Source: Congeria kusceri (lineage: Eukaryota > Mollusca > Bivalvia > Myida > Dreissenidae). From it: a DNA stretch of 64,000 nucleotides. Below, piece by piece: positions 31,913 through 43,991 of this stretch (position 1 is the stretch's first letter; each line of letters opens with the position of its first letter). The position numbers and the translations under genes were made by a program. Under the pieces are notes generated by a model, which worked only from the letters and a program-made list of their open reading frames with translations, did no database searches and had not been told where the DNA came from. Where the stretch lies: the NCBI GenBank assembly GCA_027627225.1, contig JAPFQT010000401.1:62001-126000 (forward strand), read 5' to 3'.

Positions 31913-33870
31913 TCATACCACATACCTAGTATCTATCCGGACCATTTTTACATTGATTATAGGTTTGTTTATTTCATCATCAATGTGGAGTCATAAATAC
32001 TGCAGTTATAGAAAAGTATCATCTTGTGTGTTATAGTCAACAATGAAATGGTATTCTACAAGTAATTATGCAATTCATATGTCTGTTTATGTTTTTGAAT
32101 TTTCCTTGATGTTGGGGGAATTTTATTTTATCCTTTCATTAAACTGTTAAATTAATTTGAGTTGATTCTCGTTTAAAGCAAGACTTTTATTATTAAGGGT
32201 GTTTGTTTTACATTTTTTACAAAAACACTTTCATTGCCGATTAAATATACGTTCCTTTCCTTTAGCATGAACCAAAAATTAAAGGCAAATCGTAATAAGT
32301 GTCATTCATAAAGTATCTGAAATTGATAGGCATTAATGTTTTAACGTCATATCTTTAAATGACATTTGATTGCGAGAAAATGGATGTATCAATGCAGACT
32401 TAGCTGTACGTGTCAACTATTTGAGATCTCCAGGTTCTGCTAAGGGCTGCTGAAAGGACAATAGAGAGAACAATAAAAGATACTCCAACAAATTTGGCAC
32501 CAAGAAGGATTGCTACATTGTCTAACTCAGTGAAATCTAAGACTAGTCCGAATATGGATTTGTTGAGTTGAACAACATAATTTTGTTTGTTATAACAATT
32601 GTGGTGATAATATACAACATTTTATCATTATACTACTGTGGTGCTATATGTTATAGCTATTGCATGCATTTCTGTTTTACTGTAAAGAATCACGTGTAAA
32701 ATACTTGTGCAAAAGCACACGCAATTTTGTTTTTTATCTTCTGCAAATAGTCAGAAATGAAACATATCATGAAGTCTTCCTGGCGGGTGTTTAGAGTTTT
32801 GAAGACTTTTTTTGTTAGTTTTTACAATCGTGCATCAAGTATCTTTATAGGCCAAACTAGAAGTTTTCTCCACCAGAGTTAAGATAATAATGAAACCATA
32901 AAATGATCCACATCAGGCCGGAAATGAGCCATATAAAAGCAAGGTCATCTAGGGGTGTTGTGCAACTGTGGCATAATATTTCCCTTACCTGTTAAGGACA
33001 TTTCTTTTAAATATAATGACATAGTTTAAAACTTGTGCTGATGTGAATGTATATAAATATTATTACGTATACACATTAAAAAATTGTTATCGCTAATAAG
33101 TGCACTACGGAATATTAAAGCAATAAGATGGCGTACGTCTTGGACAAATTGTTTGTAAGGCACGTTTCTCAGGCAGTGTTAAAATATTATGTAAATAAAA
33201 ATCTTAGAAGAGATTTATTAAGAACAAACATGTCTTTAGAACTTCATAAAGTTCTTTAGCGACACACAAACTATGTATTCATTGAATATTTTCGAAACTG
33301 TGAGTGTGATCCATGACCACAATTAATATTACTAATGTATGTATATATAATACATATATCTGTAATTGTTATCACAATATGAAATGAAAACCAGGTGTTG
33401 CCTGATTATATCACTTTCTGTAGAATTATGTCGATGTGTTTAATCACACATTTATTGACTCACTACCATTACACATGAAAACACATTTTAAAAACAACAC
33501 CATACGCATCTTTCAATACCATGGTCCTAATAGAAAACAAACACTGTAATACTGATTTGAGATTTTACTGGTGTTCCATTAACTTCGTATTTTGATTTTC
33601 CATCCATGGGTATGTTAAATATTGTTTCAAAAGCTTTTAATTCGTCGTTAGTCTTCCTATATTCTGCTCATCGAAAAGACAATCATAAAATACTTTAATA
33701 GATCAGTATATATTTTTGAAAATATTGCATACATGTTTATTTGTTGTTTTCGAATAAAAATATTTATGCAATAATTGCAGATATATGCATATGAAAATAT
33801 TCGAAGCAACACGATAACTGTTGCAAGTATCTGTTTCTTGTAGCCGGTCTCTTAAAGCTTTTTCATATTA
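31913..33870. other. AT-rich non-coding stretch
   Basis: Nothing recognisable on either strand. Confidence 0.4.
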
Positions 33871-33943
33871 ACCCTTGCTGGGATTTGAACCCAGGCCTCT
33901 CCCCATGTACATGGGAAGTATTCTACCATTAAACTACAAGGAT
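33871..33943 (-). tRNA. tRNA-like gene or tRNA-derived sequence, 73 nt
   Basis: On the minus strand a 7-bp acceptor (ATCCTTG with CAAGGGT, one G-T pair) closes the structure. The A box (TAGTTTAATGG) and B box (GGTTCAAATCC) are complete, and the T arm CTGGG-TTCAAAT-CCCAG is perfect. The anticodon arm (CTTCCCATGTACATGGGGAG) pairs ambiguously: a 7-nt loop ATGTACA would read GTA (Tyr), but the stem then has a mismatch. No T-run follows within ~15 bases. Better than the other tRNA-like sequences here, but identity is unresolved. Confidence 0.45.
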
Positions 33944-36900
33944 GTTAAATGAATAAGCTATTACAGACGTGAATCGTTGGTACAGGAATTCTAAAAAATC
34001 TTATCAAGCCATATGCGTAAATTCGCGATATTCCCCATGCTTGTAAACTTTGCCCGTGATATCGGCTTCGTAATGCCAAATTAATGACATTTTTTTATTC
34101 TCATTTATACTAGTGAATTAACAGCATCGTCATATACTTTATTACAATATTAAGACAATTTTAATCTTACGCAATAGCTCCTTTTTATTCAGATTTGCGA
34201 AGATTAGTATTGAGATTTTATAAATGAAAAAAGGGACAAATCGGCGAAGGGAGTTGGACTGAAATAAAGTGATAAAATACTGTTCATTGGTCTTCAGGCA
34301 CGATCGGCTTTGTTGGAGTTTGAAGCTCAATACTAGTACATAGGAATAAACCCATTTCAATACAATAATACCCGTATCTTCTAGTTTACAAGCTCATGTC
34401 GGCAATTTTGAAAAACAAACCACCACTTTGAGTCGAAAGAAACATGGTAGCACGCTCTCACGTGCATAAATTCCAAGAACTTGTCAGCAGCTGAGAAACT
34501 GTGTTACTAAATATGATATTTCAGTAAAGTGTATGCATATGTCTTTTCTTCCAATTTCCCTCATAAATGGCGACGGGGGTTAGAACAAAAGATATGTTAG
34601 AATTTTATGCTATATACATCCTATGTAACCAACTGCTGACAATTTTTTAAATGTATAAAACATCAATTTTACAAATCACAACTCAAATCCGTATATTTTA
34701 AAAATTTGCAAATGCAACTAACTTTTGTTAAATGGTGTCATAGAAACTGGGGTTCTCCGGCTAAATGATCAACCCAGTCTTTGCTACTTTTTTCCTTTGC
34801 ATAATGCCCAAAACCCTTGAACAGTTAAAATATAATAAATGCTGTTAAGTATTATTCATTGATATAAAGGGCTACACATGTACACCATTTCAATATTGTG
34901 GTAGAATTCTAGGCACAGTTATCTGCCCTTTAAAAGTGGTATCGTCTTTACACAAAACATTACTCACTGAAACAATGTACATTACTAACATGCTTATTTA
35001 CTGCATGATGTGAATATTTAATACTTTTAATATGTTGCATAAACTGTGAAACCTAGGGCAATATCCAGTATTTGTACAAGGGTGATAATCACATTTTCAC
35101 AAAAAGCAGTACACGATCACATCAGAAACTACACAGAAAATGAAATTCTGATCGCTAGTATTGTACGAAAATGGTAATCTCGACTACTTTACAAGCATAA
35201 AAAGAAATGCTTGCAATAACAACTCAGAACACTTTTGAAAGTCACTGATCAATCAATTTAGTACATAATTTTTGTTTTGCATATACACATACACTAGTGT
35301 AACTGCTCGTTACGTCTGAAAAAAGTTAGACATGGTTCAAATAACAGCGTTATTTAAACCTGGAATTAATGTGCGAAATAAAACAACACAATTACTGAGA
35401 CCAATTTGCACGTGGCAGCAGGAGACCAATTTCAAGAACGTCGCCTTACAAGATTTTGCCAAAGGCTGAAGAAGAGGACATTTTTAAATTCACTAGTGCT
35501 GACGAGAATATACAATTGAATGATGTATTTTAAATGGCTGTAGTTTGATTTATTTATTGTGATTTATTAACAATGGTATGTGTATGAGGGATTTTCATTA
35601 TGTGCGTCATAATAGTGTTTGGTTGGTAGGAACTATTAATCTCATTGTTAATACAATGTCAACGACACAGTAAATTGAAACAGTAAATCCATCACACAAA
35701 GTCACAGTACAAGCTTGCAAACTGTTTTTCTTTCAAGGAAAATACTTGATATGGGTTGCTTCTAGTGAAGTTTCTAAAATGAAGTGTCTCACTGAGCTGC
35801 CGTCAGTGTAGCAGTGAAAGCCAAGTGTGGCATTCTTGGCTTACTTTGTATGTGTTGAAGAATACTGTTATCCGCATTTGTGCAATTGCTGTAAATGCAA
35901 GATTTACGCTTTTTAAAACAATGTTCAATTATTGCAGTATATAGTTTTATTTACTGTATAAAATGCTTTTTCACACGTATAGTTGATTGCAGGACCATTG
36001 TTTGTGAGTGTGAGATCATCGCAAATAAAAAAGCTGGTATGTGTCAACAAAAATATACTAAATAATGTTATTTAGTTCTAAAAAGATCACACTTCCTGTT
36101 CGTAACTTAAGTATAACATAAAATTGCAGAAACATTTCATACACAATCGATATATACCAATCTATATCTACCAATTAGAAAACATCTGCTCTTTTATTCA
36201 GACAATGCAAGAGTGTTTTGTTTAAATCTTACATGAACGTAAAAGAATAATCAACAGTACAAATGAACCAAAAGTTCAATTGATTTAAATTATTGTAAAC
36301 AAAAATGATCATAACAATAATATTAAACAACATCATTTGTACTTTTGTCAAATCAATTACTAAAACACGACAGTAAATAAAAAGTCAGTGCTTAAGCAAG
36401 AGCCTATAGTTAACCAGACAATGATTGTAGTTCGTAAATATGTTCTTTGTATGTTAAGCATTCCGGACAAAGTGATCTATCGGTAGCGAATTGGTACTGA
36501 GGTGGTCCGGGGGTGTTATGCATTTGAAGTTAAACAAAACTGGCTCAAATTGGTGCTCTTGTGCTTTGTATTATTAGGAGTAAATAAATGAAGAAACGCA
36601 CATTTAATTGATATTATGAATTATGAACCTACTAATAAGGTTCTTCGCTGATTGCTAAAAAGACGTCATTATCACAACGAGACTAATAATACACACTTGT
36701 AAAGTCGCAATTACAGTGGTATGTTTTGAAACCATCGCATAGACTGATGTATGCATTCAAATTAAAATACACTGTACATGACATAACATTTCAAATTATA
36801 AAATACATTCCACTGCAATAATGAACATGTTTTAAATAGAACAATTAACATGTTGTAAATAAAACTATCATGTGAACTTTGCTCCAATAAATGTACATGA

Positions 36901-39189
36901 CTCTTCAGTCAATATTTACTCAAATACAATTAAATATGCTGCTGACACTACTGTTTAAATGAAATTTGTGTAATTTTAGTTTTAATCGAATCGATATGGG
37001 GTTAAATTAAACAGTTATTATGATTGCCCATGAAAGCAAGTTTATTTCTCACGAGGTTACACTTACTTATTACTTACGTTATTGTTAACAAAAGCACGTA
37101 AACAATGTGACAATGGAAATTTCATTGTCATTACTTTTGTAAAGCATATTATGTCAATTTTTAATACACAAATCAGTTTCTTTGCGGATATCTCATGTTT
37201 CAAGTAAACATATTTAATGAAAAACAAAACAGTGTAAACGATAGTTATTTGTTGTAATGCTTAAATGAAAAGCACTTTAGGAATTCTATCCTAAATGCTT
37301 TAAATGTAACCGATGTCAGTTTTATTTTTTTTTGTTTAAGTAATACGATCAGAAAAGTAATTGCTCCTAACCTTCTTCATTTCTAGTTGTACAGAATTTC
37401 TATGTTTGCAATTCAATCAATAATCGTCGTTTTATACAATCAATATTTCCAATTGGTGACGATACTCATGCCTGTGAGCGCTGTAATATAGCTATTGGTA
37501 CATACTAGATAACATTGGGTATTTTGTTGACTGTTCATGCAAGGCTAGTCATCATATCAGTTCGGTATACACCGCAGTGGTGGCTACTTTCTCCAAGCGT
37601 AAGTATAAAGGCAAAACGTTTATTTCACGCCGGCTAATTTTATGAAAATAAGTGAGACGATATATAATATGTTCAATTTTGTAAGTTTAGTGTAAGTGGT
37701 GAACTATGAAATAAATTGGAATAAGAAAACAGGTAAGGGTGTAAACGCTTGTATGCTGACTGATTTAATATTAAACTTGTTTGATACATATAATAAAAAT
37801 CATTATCAAATGTGTAAAAACAAGGTTTAACTTAAAAAAAAATAATGATACTGTTTGTTTGTTTATATATATACAGGAACAATCTTTTCTATTTTGTCAC
37901 TAACAACAGTTTGTTTGTATGATCATTTATTTGTTTTTGCCTGAATTAACATAAAAAGAATAACAAACAAGCAAACAACACAACATTAAACATGTGATTG
38001 CATTGTCAGTGACATAATAACATGCATTCACTCTCCAACTATGATATAGTTTCATAAAAAAAGCAACATAATTGTATTATTTATTTGAAAATGTCGGTTA
38101 GTTGCAATGTTATTGTTTAACCTTTCTAACCTAAAATATATACAACTTACAACATATGTTATACAGGTATATTGTTAACTTTAATCTGCGATTATTATTT
38201 CCTTTAACATATCCTATGACCACATTTAAATAATTCCATATACCATTTTCGTTAAATCACAGATTGGAGAACCCTTCACACATATTACTTTTTCTTGCAT
38301 TTAAATGAAAATGATGATAAGTAAATGCCTTGACTTTTCAGCATAGTAGTCAAGGCTTTTACACTGATATCATTTTTCTCTTTATATGGTATGTGATATT
38401 GCCCTATCGTGCTCTCTCAATTTTCTCTCAAACTCATCTGATGATAAAAGGGGAATGACTGTAAGGTGGGAAATAAGACCCCAAAAAATTACAATTAGTA
38501 AAATTCCCCAGGGTTTGCCCGACCCAACCCCCGCGGGGGAAAATATTGATAGGCGCATAAGATTTTATAATTTATAAGCGTTGACATTGAAAAAATTAAA
38601 GGAAAATATATAAAGGAAAAACATTAAGTTAAAGGTAGCTTAATATGTATTCTTGACATGAATAGTATTGCGTGATTCAAAGATATGTCAATAAACATGT
38701 TTGATAATATAACTCTGTATGAATAAATGATAGGAAAATATATATGCAGTTGTATACAAACACAACATTCATGCTTTGTTCATGAAATGAAATAAGTGTT
38801 CGAAGTATTGCATGAAAATTGATCACGAACAGATGTTTGCCGGCTATGGCTATCCCCAGGTAGTAAAGAATTTCATCATTTACCTTGCTACTAGTAATTA
38901 CCTTTGTAATCAAAATCACTATGCTTAAATAAATATTTGGATGCAATTGTTACTGAAGTTTTGTATATCATTTGACCAAAACTTCTAGTAAGATAACACA
39001 CATACTTGATGAATCAAAATAAAGAAAATAGAAAACCACTATTACCAATTTGATTAATGAACCTTTGAAAACGGCGATATAACATACACATATAATAAAA
39101 ATGTAGTGGAACAGAGGACTGGTATGCCAGTAAGAAATACAAGACCAACTGGTATATCAACTTATCATTAAAGTATCATATGAGCCGCA
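33944..39189. other. Long AT-rich non-coding stretch
   Basis: More than 5 kb without a supported gene. Small features only: GCCAAGTGTGGCATTCTTGGC, an imperfect palindrome near 35820-35845; short T-runs near 37320; and a small GC-richer patch (CCAACCCCCGCGGGGG) near 38526. Confidence 0.4.
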
Positions 39190-39630
39190 TCAATTACTAT
39201 GCAAGATAATGCACCAGACTTTTAAAAGAATTTCATAAGGGTCTCCCCTTGTTTTGTGCTTAAAAGAGCTTCTGGGTGTGTGTAAACAAGGGAAGGGGAC
39301 ACTGACAAAGATTGGATCTTCACCCTCCGTATTACTGTCATCAGCATCACCCATGGTCTCTGCCTCACAGGTAAAATCAAGCCAGCAAGCTTTTACTCCT
39401 TGTTTGGACATGGTGTTTATTTGGTCCATCATTATGCTGTTTAAAGGGGTTAAAATAATTGCTGTTGATTTATTTAAGCTGTATGCTTTTTGAAGCAGAA
39501 AAGAGGCACCTTCAAAAATTTAACTTTTGCCATAACCTGTTGGCAGAATTGCTAAAAGGTCTTTCTTTTCGTGCACATAACACAGACATGCGATTTGGCA
39601 TTCTTTCAGAGGTTTATCGAAGCCTATTGC
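39190..39630 (-). pseudogene. RecQ-like helicase fragment, broken
   Basis: Read on the minus strand from about 39630, the frame gives GFDKPLKECQIACLCYVHEK, then the Walker A motif LPTGYGKS, immediately a stop (about 39520), then IFEGASFLLQKAY, and ILTPLNSIMMDQ (RecQ motif Ia), KQGVKACWLDF and an end at 39190. The order matches the N-terminal part of the RecQ helicase core. Motifs II (DEAH/DEVH) onward are missing, so it is a truncated pseudogene. It lies ~100 bp from the 471-bp element that starts at 39727. Whether it belonged to a mobile element or a host helicase cannot be decided here. Confidence 0.6.
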
Positions 39631-39726
39631 TTACCCAGTCAAAATAATCAAATCGTCCATGCTTGCCCAAAACGAAAGTGAAAGTAGGCTAGAACTAACT
39701 GACTTACAAAGATTTATATTTATTGA

Positions 39727-40197
39727 GGTTACAGTATACTAAATATTTCAGGTGTGCAATGCTATACTCTCTAAATAAATCAACACCATTTATTTGAAGA
39801 CACAATTTTCTGTATAGTCACTTGCCATGACTTTATTTTTGAATATTTCTTTGTACGTGTGGTAGGAAAAACATTGTTGTGTACTAAAAATTCACTGTTT
39901 CGCTTGAAGGTTGGAGACTACATGACGAGACTTTGACAGTTGGCAGTATACCTTCAACTGGAGAGTATCCGGTAAAAAGATGGCCGTAAAACAGTGAACT
40001 TTGATTCGCGTCGAGTTCTTTCTTACATATCACATGACCTATCTTTTTTATTGTCTAAATCAATTCGGCTCGGAATGCTCTTTAAGAAAAGGTATGGTTA
40101 TGAGGGTCTCTACGCGCAAAATGTTGAGTTTATTTTTTGTTGAATTTATTGCTTTTACATTGAATTTGTTAAGGAAATCTTTTAGTATATTGTGACC
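39727..40197 (+). mobile_element. 471-bp inverted-repeat element, left copy
   Basis: Starts GGTTACAGTATACTA and ends TAGTATATTGTGACC, a ~15-bp terminal inverted repeat with two mismatches. Flanks are TTGA and TAAA, so not a clean TTAA pair. By eye it is identical over its full length to 43521-43991. The 64-codon frame in both copies (40001 and 43795) is a by-product. The dispersed relative at 6069 shows this is a mobile family rather than an LTR. Confidence 0.7.
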
Positions 40198-40244
40198 TAA
40201 ACTGACTTTGGGTTAAAATAAAATATCGTCTGCAAGTGCAAAAT

Positions 40245-40667
40245 ATGGATGAGAAAGCAGATTTTTGGTCATTTCTGAGCAAAAGAGTAGAAAATATGTG
40301 CATTAAATGCATCAATTCAGATTGTTTGATCTGGAATGGTTGTATTTCAAATAGTTCCTTACCCTATTATGGCCGAATGAGGGCTAAATTGCCTTCGGAC
40401 ATAAAATCAGAGACATACTTGGTTCACCGTGTAGCGTTAATGTGCTACATGAAGTCAGAATTGAACGCCAGGGACTCTGTGAGCCACTTATGCAACAATA
40501 GCTTGTGTGTTAAGCCTGAACATGTAAACATAGAGCCCCATTCCACCAACATGGAACGGCGGACATGTTTACAGTTCGGACAGTGCAGCGGGCATGGAAC
40601 TGAGCCAGCCTGCATATTTGGTAAAAACATGAATACAACAAGCTTTATCACTTCCTTTTATTCATAG
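40245..40667 (+). CDS. His-Cys-box (HNH/ββα-Me) nuclease, I-PpoI-like
   Basis: About 140 residues from MDEKADFW; an upstream in-frame ATG exists at 40236, but MDE/MDA aligns with the start of the related ORF at 46218. An N-terminal zinc-ligand-rich segment (MCIKCINSDCLIWNGC) precedes YYGRMRAK, LVHRVAL and then SHLCNNSLCVKPEHVNIEP followed by STNMERR. This is the His-Cys box of I-PpoI-type homing nucleases: Cys/His zinc ligands, catalytic His in SHLC and metal-binding Asn in TNMERR. All key positions are present. It should cut or nick DNA. It lies tail-to-tail with the transposase at 40844-42802. After about residue 125 (GKNMNTT onward) the C-terminus may be read-through. Confidence 0.7.
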   Translation: MDEKADFWSFLSKRVENMCIKCINSDCLIWNGCISNSSLPYYGRMRAKLPSDIKSETYLVHRVALMCYMKSELNARDSVSHLCNNSLCVKPEHVNIEPHSTNMERRTCLQFGQCSGHGTEPACIFGKNMNTTSFITSFYS

Positions 40668-40843
40668 AAATACACTTAAAATACATAAATGCATGTTTTT
40701 TTTCATTTTATATCTATTTCTATTGGGTATTTTTGCCTTTTTCAGGTAGAGGAACGCCTGATGCTGACGCGAGGGCCACTTGTTAGAGGTCTCTTATGCC
40801 AAAACAGGTAATAATAACAATTTATTATCAGGTACACAATCAA

Positions 40844-42802
40844 CTAAGCATATTTATGATGCTTAAGGTGTGGAAGACTGTCATAATCAGGTTTGGGGTC
40901 ACTCATGCCCTTGCCGTAGTGTAATTCCTCATGCAGTTTGTATCGATAATTCCGCGTCCTGGCACGTAAAGCTCGTGCTTTGTTGGTAGCGGATGTTTGC
41001 TTTCGGTTAAGGTCGTTGCGGTCCTCATATGCTATCTGCTTAATAATCTTTGACCCCTGGGTAAGGTTAGCATTTAGTTCAGTGGTTTTTGCAATTACAG
41101 AGTCAGCATAGCCATTGTTTAATTTGTGAACCTGCCCGTGAATTCGACCTACACAGTGGCGTGAGAAAGTCACAGTTTTAGGATTGACAGCTTGGTACGA
41201 CCTGTTTACTGCTTCACTTTTTTGGGTTGTGGTTAAAAGTTTGGTAGCGTCAAGAGCAGCTGGACCTAAAACCATTTCAATGCATTTTTTAAGGACTTGT
41301 TGGTCACTGTCAACCATTTTAACCTTGACATTGTCTGGCATGAAATTCTTAGCTTGCCTATTTGTACCAGCACAGACATAACTGTACTTTGCACAATGAG
41401 TACCGCAGTAACCACTGAAGCATAGAACAATGGTTGCGATTACATCAACCATGACCTTCTTTAGAACCTTGATGTCACCCTGGTGTTTATTGTGGGCAGC
41501 TTTAAGCTCAGCCATACACCTAGCTTTGACCGAGAGAGCGAACCGACTCCTGATATTAGACTTGGAATGACCCTTGAGCATGCCCTTTGAGAAAGGCGCT
41601 TTGTTGAGCTCGCGCTTCAGCGAGTTGCCTAGGTGCCTCAGATCCTTAAGATGACCCACATTGTGACCGTGAGAGTTACGAACACCTTGGAATGCCCTAC
41701 TGTCCCCATCACAAGTGAAATTTGCTATTTTGATGTCCTTAGAGATCTGGTCACCTAACAACCTATTCCATTTGCCTTCATCACCTATTGGTTCCCTCTC
41801 TGAAACATTTGCAGAACAATGCCCCCTATGATTGGGGCACTGAACAGGTTTACCCTTATTCCTAAGCATTGATGCAGTCCTGCATAGTTTATTTGCTACT
41901 TGTACCACTACAATTTGCTTGTTTCTGGTATTGTTTTCACACATAGTGCTTATGGCAATAGTTCCGGCTTGAAAGGGTGTCGCGTCAGAGTTAAAAATTG
42001 GATTGTTGTAGCAAGTGTCCCCTTCAACATTTACCTTAGAGGGATCTTTTTGACCAATTTTGGCATTTTCAGCAACTAAGTTTTCTCTAATCTGGTACAT
42101 GCTTCTCTCATTTAGGGATTTAAGGGCAGTATTGACCTTATTTGCTTGTTTTTGCATAGCAAGTGGAGAGGGAGCAATGATATTGGTTGTGTTGAGAATT
42201 CTGCGGGAACCTGTGTTCCCAATAGAAGTACTTGCAACACCTATTTGGAAGCCTACATTGATCTGAGCTGCCTTTCTGGCCCTGGTACTTGATGGAACCT
42301 CATTGTAAAGCTTATAATGCTTGCCTACATATCTGCATCTTGTACATTTTAACCTTTCCTCCCAGCCTAAGCCCCACTTTATGGAAGCACTGCCGTCAAT
42401 TACCAAGTCGCCCCTACATTTATCACTTCTTAACCTATGCTTTCTATTTTCAGAGGACATCATAGACTGGAGTAGGGCGGGGACATAGACCTTGTTCGTA
42501 AGTAAGTCGGGATGGACTTTTGATGGAGCAGGAACCCGTAACAGGTCTACATAGCGAATCTTGTTCGCTCTCGGACGCAAGGGCTTAGCTGGGGTTTGAG
42601 AGCCGTCTACATCCCGAAAAGTAAGAACCTTGTCATTGTAAGCTACCCGTGCTTCAAAGGATGACCTTTCTAACCTTACATAGGTTGTGTTGGAATTTGA
42701 CCTTCTTTCATAATTATGTTTTTTCCCCTTCACCGGACTAGTCCCACCTCGTTTAAAACCAACATTGAGCAACTTTTTCTTTTGCTTGGTTATGAACCCC
42801 AT
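40844..42802 (-). CDS. Mutator-like DDE transposase-type protein, intact 652-residue ORF
   Basis: One uninterrupted exon from MGFITKQKKKLLNVGFKRG to a stop at 40844. A basic N-terminus is followed by LTFRDVDGSQTPAK, HPDLLTNKVYVPALLQ, a zinc-knuckle-like ERLKCTRCRYVGKHYKLY, a central NFTCDGDSRAF (candidate first catalytic Asp), HGHNVGHLKDLRHLGNSLKR (candidate second acidic region), cysteine-rich GYCGTHCAKYSYVC, and a basic C-terminus ending LHYGKGMSDPKPDYDSL. This order resembles invertebrate proteins carrying the Mutator-like transposase domain (PF20700 by recollection); catalytic residues are assigned by eye. No stop or frameshift is seen, so it may be recently active. A diverged N-terminal relative occurs at 45304 and 47465. 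Confidence 0.65.
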   Translation of the reverse strand: MGFITKQKKKLLNVGFKRGGTSPVKGKKHNYERRSNSNTTYVRLERSSFEARVAYNDKVLTFRDVDGSQTPAKPLRPRANKIRYVDLLRVPAPSKVHPDLLTNKVYVPALLQSMMSSENRKHRLRSDKCRGDLVIDGSASIKWGLGWEERLKCTRCRYVGKHYKLYNEVPSSTRARKAAQINVGFQIGVASTSIGNTGSRRILNTTNIIAPSPLAMQKQANKVNTALKSLNERSMYQIRENLVAENAKIGQKDPSKVNVEGDTCYNNPIFNSDATPFQAGTIAISTMCENNTRNKQIVVVQVANKLCRTASMLRNKGKPVQCPNHRGHCSANVSEREPIGDEGKWNRLLGDQISKDIKIANFTCDGDSRAFQGVRNSHGHNVGHLKDLRHLGNSLKRELNKAPFSKGMLKGHSKSNIRSRFALSVKARCMAELKAAHNKHQGDIKVLKKVMVDVIATIVLCFSGYCGTHCAKYSYVCAGTNRQAKNFMPDNVKVKMVDSDQQVLKKCIEMVLGPAALDATKLLTTTQKSEAVNRSYQAVNPKTVTFSRHCVGRIHGQVHKLNNGYADSVIAKTTELNANLTQGSKIIKQIAYEDRNDLNRKQTSATNKARALRARTRNYRYKLHEELHYGKGMSDPKPDYDSLPHLKHHKYA

Positions 42803-43520
42803 TTTGACCAGATTGCCACCTTAAAAAAAGTCAAAGTACTTATTTTGTGCCCAAAATATGCAATTTTGTATTCCCTTAAACCTCTAAATGTGAGCAGGCA
42901 ATGCAAATTGACCACCTGCTGCAGTTTAAAGGCACTCATGACATTATATACTAGAATATATAATTGGTGGCCTGTAATTAAAGAGGCTGCGACAAACAAG
43001 GTGCTTTAAAGATTTTACACTTTATTGGTTTGAAACAAGCAATTACTGGAAGCTGATTGATTTCTACACTTCAAAGTATCTTTGATCTCCCATTTTGACT
43101 AATTTGTTAATTGTCTTGGATGAAATTGGAATTTTTTTTCTATAAAATTTACATTTTTGGGGTGATTTTTTTTAAAAAATACACAAAAAATACATTATCA
43201 AAATGGCTTAGAGTAAACATATCTAACAAAGTCATTCTCTCCTCACCCCACATAAGCCCCCCATACATGTTTGTTTGGTTTGTTTGGGTATTTTGTCACA
43301 AATATTGCAAATATCAGCTTTAATTGTTAGAGGGACATTTAAGCTTCAAGACGCTTGAAATCACCGGCTTCCGACCAAAATCACCTGTGTTTGAAAATAT
43401 GAAATAAAATGGCCAAATGGACAGATATACAAGCCAAACTTAATATATTGGTGCAATATGCATGGGAAGATAATTATATGCAAGAAAAACTAATTTTAAT
43501 GAGAACAAATTTCTCTTATA
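42803..43520. other. Upstream region of the transposase
   Basis: AT-rich, no supported ORF. It should contain the transposase promoter and one terminus of the element, but no inverted repeat matching the other end (about 40198-40240) could be found. Confidence 0.4.
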
Positions 43521-43991
43521 GGTTACAGTATACTAAATATTTCAGGTGTGCAATGCTATACTCTCTAAATAAATCAACACCATTTATTTGAAGACACAAT
43601 TTTCTGTATAGTCACTTGCCATGACTTTATTTTTGAATATTTCTTTGTACGTGTGGTAGGAAAAACATTGTTGTGTACTAAAAATTCACTGTTTCGCTTG
43701 AAGGTTGGAGACTACATGACGAGACTTTGACAGTTGGCAGTATACCTTCAACTGGAGAGTATCCGGTAAAAAGATGGCCGTAAAACAGTGAACTTTGATT
43801 CGCGTCGAGTTCTTTCTTACATATCACATGACCTATCTTTTTTATTGTCTAAATCAATTCGGCTCGGAATGCTCTTTAAGAAAAGGTATGGTTATGAGGG
43901 TCTCTACGCGCAAAATGTTGAGTTTATTTTTTGTTGAATTTATTGCTTTTACATTGAATTTGTTAAGGAAATCTTTTAGTATATTGTGACC
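43521..43991 (+). mobile_element. 471-bp inverted-repeat element, right copy
   Basis: Same length, orientation and apparently same sequence as 39727-40197, with different outer flanks (TATA on the left, TAAA on the right). Together the two copies frame the nuclease-transposase pair as direct repeats 3.3 kb apart. Confidence 0.7.

Noticed and set aside
40001..43989. Identical 64-residue ORFs at 40001-40195 and 43795-43989 as a duplicated gene
   Set aside because: Both lie inside the 471-bp inverted-repeat elements, which are identical throughout. The frame has no domain and is not kept in the old copy at 6069.
39727..43991. The 471-bp direct repeats as LTRs of a retroelement
   Set aside because: Each has its own inverted ends, lacks TG...CA termini, and there is no primer site or polypurine tract. 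A dispersed TTAA-flanked copy exists at 6069, and the enclosed genes are of DNA-transposon type.
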